Source: an uncultured Halomonas sp. (lineage in GTDB: Bacteria; Pseudomonadota; Gammaproteobacteria; Pseudomonadales; Halomonadaceae). From it: a stretch of 64,000 bases of DNA. A model generated the notes under the pieces. It saw nothing but the letters and a program-made list of their open reading frames with translations, ran no database searches and had not been told where the DNA came from. Position 1 is the first letter of the stretch. Each line of letters starts with the position of its first letter. Below are positions 58,815 to 64,000 of the stretch, piece after piece. Location: assembly GCF_947490095.1 (NCBI RefSeq), contig NZ_CANLFS010000001.1:62001-126000 (forward strand), in the 5' to 3' direction. The position numbers were made by a program, and so were the translations under genes.

Positions 58815-60194
58815 TTAGCGCCGGGTCGGCGTGCGCATGGTGACGAATTCTTCGGCCCCGGTGGGATGGATACCCACGGTCGCGTCGAAGTCGGCCTTGG
58901 TCAGGCCGGCCTTGACCGCAATGGCGATGCCCTGGATGATCTCGCCGGCCTCCTCGCCCACCATATGGGCCCCGACGACCACGTCGCTGGCGTCATCGAC
59001 GATCAGCTTCATCAGGCAACGTTCGCTGCTCCCCGACAGGGTATGCTTCATGGGGCGGAACTCGGCGCTGTAGACGCGGATCTCGCCATGCTGCTCCCGG
59101 GCCTGTTCCTCGGAGAGCCCCACGGTGCCGATATTGGGGTGACAGAAGACCGCCGTGGCGATATTGCGGTAGTCCAGCGGCGCGCTCGGCGGCGTATCCT
59201 CGTAGTGACAGCGGACGAGGTGCATCGCCTCGGCGAGCGCCACGGGAGTGAGCTCCGGCCCGCCGATGACGTCGCCGAGGGCCAGCACCGAGGGCGTCGA
59301 GGTTTCGAACCGATCATTGACCCGCAGGTAGCCTCCCGCGTCCCGCTCCACGCCCAGGGCATCCAGGCCCAGCCCTTCCAGGTGGGGGCGGCGCCCGGTG
59401 GCGGACAGCACCGCATCCACCTCCAGGACCTGGCCATCGGTCAGGGTCACCAGCAGGCCATTCTCGCCCTTGTCGATACGCTCGACGTTGGTCTCGAAGC
59501 GCAGCCGAACGCCCTTCTCCGCCATCTGGTCCCGGGTAAACTCGCGCACCTCACGGTCGAAGCCGCGCAGGAAGAGCTCGCCACGATAGACAAGGTGGGT
59601 ATCGCTGCCCAGGCCATTGAAGATACTGGCGAATTCCACCGCAATATAGCCACCGCCCAGCACCAGGAAGCGTTCCGGGAAGCTCGCCAGGTCGAAGACC
59701 TCGTTGGAGCTAAGGGCCAGCTCGCTGCCGGGGAAGTCGGGTATCCAGGGCCAGCCCCCGACGGCCACCAGGATCTTCTCGGCGCTGTACACCTCGTCGC
59801 CTACCGCGACATGATGCGCATCGACCACCCGGGCGCGGCCGTTGATCAGGCGCACTCCCGCCCCCTCGAGCAGCCGCGAGTAGATGCCGTTGAGGCGCTT
59901 GATCTCGCCAATCTTGTTGTCACGCAGCGTCGGCCAGTCGAAGCTCGGTGGCTGGGCCTGTCGCCAGCCGAAGCCTTCGGCATCCTCGAAGGCGTCATGG
60001 AAATGCGCGGCATAGGAATAGAGCTTCTTGGGCACACACCCCACATTGACGCAGGTGCCGCCGAGATAGCGGTCCTCCGCCACGGCCACCCGGGCGCCGC
60101 TGGCGGCGGCGGTGCGCGCGGCACGCACGCCCCCCGAGCCGGCGCCGATCACGAAGAGGTCCCAGTCGTAGGCATTTGATTCGATGTCGGACAC
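58815..60194 (-). CDS. gor: Glutathione-disulfide reductase
   Basis: An FAD/NADPH flavoenzyme that keeps glutathione reduced, cytoplasmic. The redox-active disulfide is in GGTCVNVGCVPKKLY (near 44-58); FAD binding is GAGSGGVRAARTAA; NADPH binding is GGGYIAVEFASIFNGLG; the catalytic HP pair is GIHPTGAEEF at the C-terminus. I prefer the GTG at 60194 (459 residues), with AAGGAG seven bases upstream, over the ATG at 60212. Confidence 0.92.
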   Translation of the reverse strand: MSDIESNAYDWDLFVIGAGSGGVRAARTAAASGARVAVAEDRYLGGTCVNVGCVPKKLYSYAAHFHDAFEDAEGFGWRQAQPPSFDWPTLRDNKIGEIKRLNGIYSRLLEGAGVRLINGRARVVDAHHVAVGDEVYSAEKILVAVGGWPWIPDFPGSELALSSNEVFDLASFPERFLVLGGGYIAVEFASIFNGLGSDTHLVYRGELFLRGFDREVREFTRDQMAEKGVRLRFETNVERIDKGENGLLVTLTDGQVLEVDAVLSATGRRPHLEGLGLDALGVERDAGGYLRVNDRFETSTPSVLALGDVIGGPELTPVALAEAMHLVRCHYEDTPPSAPLDYRNIATAVFCHPNIGTVGLSEEQAREQHGEIRVYSAEFRPMKHTLSGSSERCLMKLIVDDASDVVVGAHMVGEEAGEIIQGIAIAVKAGLTKADFDATVGIHPTGAEEFVTMRTPTRR

Positions 60195-60457
60195 GGTGTT
60201 GCTCCTTGCCATGGGCACTTGGGCCCTGAGTGCGATGAGGCGATAATAGCAGCGATAAGAGCCTGACGGCATAGCGCGACATAGTGTGAAGAGTGCGACG
60301 ACGTGCGTACCAGGGCGATGGCCGGCCGGCGGCATCGCTCGTGTTGACCGCTTCCCCAAGGGGCGGTAAAAAAGCGCCCACTCTTTCTTGCGACGTCTAT
60401 TCGCTCCCATGACGTCTCCCCATCCCCATGATGCTTCCCCCACAACCGAGGCCCGCC

Positions 60458-61105
<648 letters not shown>

Positions 61106-61116
61106 GACCCTCGACA

Positions 61117-61145
61117 AGGCCGCCGCCCCGAATGGGTGGCGGCCT
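61117..61145 (+). terminator. Hairpin after the carbonic anhydrase gene
   Basis: A 12-bp stem with one G-T pair (AGGCCGCCGCCC, 61117-61128, with 61134-61145) and a five-base loop, 11 bases after the stop. No T tract. Confidence 0.7.
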
Positions 61146-61284
61146 CACCCATCAGTTTAGTCACCAATAGTTATTCGACCTTCGTATTAAAAAACGCCGG
61201 TTCATTCGTCCAGCGCATGACGCCAATCGGAATTTCGATTGTACCGAACCTCGTCGGGTCTCTATGTTGGGATATGCAACCCTC

Positions 61285-61302
61285 GTGCGCGAGGTCGCGC
61301 AC
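61285..61302 (+). promoter_or_regulatory. Leader hairpin of the ABC importer operon
   Basis: GTGCGCG-AGGT-CGCGCAC forms a seven-bp stem 30 bases before the binding-protein start. It may affect translation or mRNA life; a promoter could not be fixed by eye. Confidence 0.5.
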
Positions 61303-61332
61303 CAACAACAATCCTGATCAAGGGAACCCGAC

Positions 61333-62913
61333 ATGATGTTCAAGCGCACTCTACTGGCCGCCGTTGTAGGCGCCACCATGACCGGTGCGGCTCTGCTGCC
61401 CGTTACCGCGAGCGCCGAGACCACCCTGCGCATGGCCTATGATGCGGACCCGGTTTCGCTGGATATCCACGAGCAGCTTTCCGGCGGCATCCTGCAGCTG
61501 TCCCACATGACCCATGACCCACTGGTTCGCTGGACCAAGGACCTCGAGTTCGAGCCGCGCCTGGCCACCGACTGGGAGCAGGTCGACGACACCACCATGC
61601 GCATGACCCTGCGCGAGGGCGTCGACTTCCACAGCGGCAATGCCTTCACCGCCGACGATGTCGCATGGACCGTGGAGCGCCTCAAGCGCAGCCCCGATTT
61701 CAAGGCGATCTTCGACCCCATCGAGAGCGTCACGGCCATCGACGAGACCACGGTGGAGTTCAAGACCGCCGACCCCTATCCGCTGTTGCTCAACCTGGCC
61801 ACCTACATCTTCCCGATGGATAGCGAGTACTATTCCGGCACCGATGAAGATGGCGACGCCAAGGACGAGATCGTCAAGAACGGCAACTCCTTCGCGTCCT
61901 CCAACCTCTCGGGCACCGGCCCCTACACGGTGGTCGAGCATCGCAAGGGCACGCGCATGGAGTTCACGCGCAACCCCGACTACTGGGACAGCGAGTCGCC
62001 GGGTAACGTCGACACCATCGTGCTGACGCCGATCAGCGAGAACGCCACCCGGGTGGCCGCCCTGCTCTCCGGCGACGTCGACTTCATCGCCCCGGTCCCG
62101 CCCAATGACCTGGAGCGCGTACGCGAGAGCGATGAGGCCCAGCTGGTCACCCTCTCCGGCACGCGCATCATCTTCTTCCATATGAACCAGGAGCGCGTCG
62201 AGGCCTTCCAGGACCCGAAGGTGCGCCAGGCCTTCGCCTATGCCGTCAACCAGGACGCCATTGCCGACCGCCTGATGAAGGGCTTCGCCACGCCGGCGGC
62301 CCAGTTCTCCCCGGATGGGTATGTCGGCCATATCGACTCCCTCGAGCGCCGCTATGACCTGGAGAAGGCCCAGGCCCTGATGGAAGAGGCCGGCTACGCG
62401 GATGGCTTCGAGATCACCATGATGGCGCCCAACAACCGCTACGTGAACGATGCCAAGATCGCCCAGGCGGTCGCCACCATGCTGGCCCGCATCAATGTCG
62501 ATGTGGATCTCAAGACCCTACCCAAGGCGCAGTACTGGGGCGAGTTCGATGACCGGGCCGCCGACATGATGATGATCGGCTGGCACTCCGATACCGAGGA
62601 TAGCGCCAACTTCCACGAGTATCTGACCGCCTGCCCGGATGCCGATACCGGCGCCGGTCAGTACAACGCCGGCAACTTCTGCAACCCGGAGCTCGACAAG
62701 CTCGTGGCCGAGGCCAACCTCGAGGTGGACCTCGAGAAGCGTGCCGAGATGCTGCAGCAGGTCGAGCAGACCCTCTACGACGAGGCCGCGGTCGTGCCCC
62801 TGCACTGGCAGGACCTGGCCTGGGCCTCGGCGTCCAACATCGATATCGAGCCGGTGATCAACGTGATGAACTTCCCCTATCTCGGGGACCTGGTCATCGA
62901 CACGGACGATTAA
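61333..62913 (+). CDS. Peptide-type ABC transporter substrate-binding protein
   Basis: A periplasmic family 5 solute-binding protein, 526 residues, with a Sec signal peptide (about 1-28, ending VTASAE). LRMAYDADPVSLDIHEQ, THDPLVRWTKDLEFEPRLAT, LREGVDFHSGNAFTADDVAW and SGTGPYTVVEHRKG are typical of DppA/OppA-like proteins. The ligand is likely an oligopeptide, but nickel, glutathione and opine binders share the fold. The ATG at 61333 follows AAGGGAA. It heads an importer operon with the DppB-like permease downstream. Confidence 0.92.
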   Translation: MMFKRTLLAAVVGATMTGAALLPVTASAETTLRMAYDADPVSLDIHEQLSGGILQLSHMTHDPLVRWTKDLEFEPRLATDWEQVDDTTMRMTLREGVDFHSGNAFTADDVAWTVERLKRSPDFKAIFDPIESVTAIDETTVEFKTADPYPLLLNLATYIFPMDSEYYSGTDEDGDAKDEIVKNGNSFASSNLSGTGPYTVVEHRKGTRMEFTRNPDYWDSESPGNVDTIVLTPISENATRVAALLSGDVDFIAPVPPNDLERVRESDEAQLVTLSGTRIIFFHMNQERVEAFQDPKVRQAFAYAVNQDAIADRLMKGFATPAAQFSPDGYVGHIDSLERRYDLEKAQALMEEAGYADGFEITMMAPNNRYVNDAKIAQAVATMLARINVDVDLKTLPKAQYWGEFDDRAADMMMIGWHSDTEDSANFHEYLTACPDADTGAGQYNAGNFCNPELDKLVAEANLEVDLEKRAEMLQQVEQTLYDEAAVVPLHWQDLAWASASNIDIEPVINVMNFPYLGDLVIDTDD

Positions 62914-62917
62914 CCCC

Positions 62918-62941
62918 GGCGCCGGCCCAACGGCCGGCGCC
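62918..62941 (+). promoter_or_regulatory. Intercistronic hairpin between binding protein and permease genes
   Basis: A perfect 10-bp stem, GGCGCCGGCC with GGCCGGCGCC, and a four-base loop, right after the stop codon. In ABC importer operons such hairpins commonly stabilise the upstream mRNA so the binding protein is made in excess. Confidence 0.75.
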
Positions 62942-63022
62942 ATCCGTTTGCCGACTCCCCATCAATGAGCGACGCACTCCTGCGGGGGTGCGACGCCTCC
63001 TGTCTGCCCACAGGACACCTCC

Positions 63023-64000
63023 ATGATCGCCTTTCTGATCAAGCGCCTCTTCCATGCGCTGCTGGTGATGTTTGTCATCAGCCTTATCGCCTTCTCCATT
63101 CAGGACAACCTCGGCGACCCGATTCAGCAGATGGTCGGCCAGTCGGTACCCGAGAGCGAGCGCGAGGCCCTGCGTGAAGAGCTAGGCCTCAACGACCCCT
63201 TCATGGTGCAGTACCTGCGCTTCGCGAAGAACGCCGCCCAGCTGGACTTCGGCTATTCCTATATCTTCAACGAACCCACCACCGAGGTCGTGATGCGCCA
63301 CCTCCCCGCTACCCTGGAACTGGTGGCGGCCACGACCCTGCTGATCGTATTGCTGTCGGTCCCCATCGGCGTCTACAGCGCCATCAAGCCTCGCGCCTGG
63401 CTGTCGCGATTCTTCATGGGGGCCTCCATCGTCGGCATCTCCATACCGGTGTTTCTTACCGCCATCGTGCTGATCCAGCTGTTCTCCATCGGGGTGAGCT
63501 GGACGCCCTTCCCCGCGGACTCGGGCTGGGGCAGCTGGCTCAACGGCGTGATCTCCACCGAGGGCGGCATGCCCGCCTATGGCCGCGGTGACCCGGTGCA
63601 CGTCTTCGGCACCTGGTACACCAACTTCGCGTCGACCGAGGGGCTTGTCTACCTGGTGCTGCCGGCCATTTCGCTGGCGTCGATCATGCTGCCGCTGTTT
63701 ATCCGCCTGATACGCGCCGAGATGCTCGAGGTACTGCAGTCGGAGTATGTGAAGTTCGCCCGGGCCAAGGGCATCAGCCTGCGCCGCATCTACTTCCTGC
63801 ATGCGCTGAAGAACACCATGCTCCCGGTGATCACCGTGGGCGGCGTGCAGATCGGCACCCTGGTGGCCTACACCATCCTGACCGAGACCGTGTTCCAGTG
63901 GCCGGGCATGGGGCTGATGTTTCTCAACGCCATCAACCGCTCGGATATCCCGCTGATCATCACCTACCTGATGATCGTGGGCCTGATCTTCGTGATCACC
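63023..64000 (+). CDS. DppB-family ABC transporter permease (3' partial)
   Basis: An inner-membrane permease of the DppB/OppB/GsiC type. I translated the frame from the ATG at 63023, with AGGA about nine bases upstream; it runs open to the window end, 326 codons. The start MIAFLIKRLFHALLVMFVIS, then ELGLNDPFMVQYLRF and LDFGYSY, is characteristic. The ABC-interaction loop is EYVKFARAKGISLRRIYFLH, followed by VFQWPGMGLMFLNAI. It probably pairs with a DppC-like subunit beyond the window. Confidence 0.95.
   Translation, partial: MIAFLIKRLFHALLVMFVISLIAFSIQDNLGDPIQQMVGQSVPESEREALREELGLNDPFMVQYLRFAKNAAQLDFGYSYIFNEPTTEVVMRHLPATLELVAATTLLIVLLSVPIGVYSAIKPRAWLSRFFMGASIVGISIPVFLTAIVLIQLFSIGVSWTPFPADSGWGSWLNGVISTEGGMPAYGRGDPVHVFGTWYTNFASTEGLVYLVLPAISLASIMLPLFIRLIRAEMLEVLQSEYVKFARAKGISLRRIYFLHALKNTMLPVITVGGVQIGTLVAYTILTETVFQWPGMGLMFLNAINRSDIPLIITYLMIVGLIFVIT

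Noticed and set aside
58866-60179. 437-codon open frame opposite gor
   Set aside because: Antisense to a complete glutathione reductase with all motifs intact.

Overview
The window reads as chromosomal DNA of a GC-rich, moderately halophilic gammaproteobacterium, most likely Halomonas or a close relative. The strongest pointer is a complete ectABC operon for the compatible solute ectoine (56206-58582). Gammaproteobacterial-type metH, nfuA, cysI-DUF934, pdxH, zur and gor agree with this. No rRNA, tRNA or CRISPR array was seen.

Layout. Positions 1-10277 are housekeeping and small accessory genes: fdhD (5' end cut by the window edge), an XRE-cupin regulator, an HDAC-like deacetylase, a Pat/PatZ-type protein acetyltransferase, pdxH, azlCD, a cytochrome b561 facing a cytochrome c', DUF2069, a WrbA-like flavoprotein and a membrane-anchored AIG2-like protein. 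Positions 10320-18717 carry sulfur and one-carbon metabolism: cysI with its DUF934 partner, a MATE exporter, metH and nfuA. Positions 18941-23510 are accessory: a KfrA-like coiled-coil protein, an orphan tyrosine recombinase whose ribosome-binding region is a seven-copy heptamer repeat, sufE, and a Fic enzyme of lower GC. Positions 23559-28251 hold yidD-hisI, zur and a three-gene envelope cluster (ATP-grasp ligase, transglutaminase-like 7TM protein, retropepsin-like lipoprotein).

Positions 28529-55873 are the centrepiece: 21 minus-strand genes, mostly overlapping or a few bases apart, that form an apparently complete extracellular contractile injection system (eCIS, Afp/PVC/MAC type). In transcription order: DUF4255 terminator, a regulatory-like beta-sandwich protein, sheath 1, tube 1, sheath 2, tube 2, DUF5908, LysM baseplate protein, hub, spike, DUF2169, PAAR-like DUF4150, gp25, baseplate J, tail protein I, a fibre with a collagen-like stalk, a second protein sharing the fibre's N-terminal module, a tape measure, an AAA+ ATPase, an Ala/Pro-rich protein, and a 1250-residue protein ending in a predicted non-specific endonuclease. 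There is no capsid, terminase, lysis gene or TssJKLM/ClpV, so this is neither a prophage nor a T6SS. Combining a T6SS-style DUF2169/DUF4150 tip pair, a collagen-like fibre and a multidomain nuclease cargo candidate makes it the most likely undescribed system here.

Positions 55874-56205 hold the eCIS leader, an IS30-type transposase remnant and the ect terminator. Then come ectCBA (minus strand), gor, a divergent beta-carbonic anhydrase, and the start of a peptide-type ABC importer (binding protein plus a permease cut by the window end).

A short palindrome, GGGGTCAGACCCC or its complement, recurs 17 times (one copy degenerate) in four clusters (5254-5343, 12682-12748, 18736-18931, 21351-21384), the last of which encodes the tail of the recombinase.
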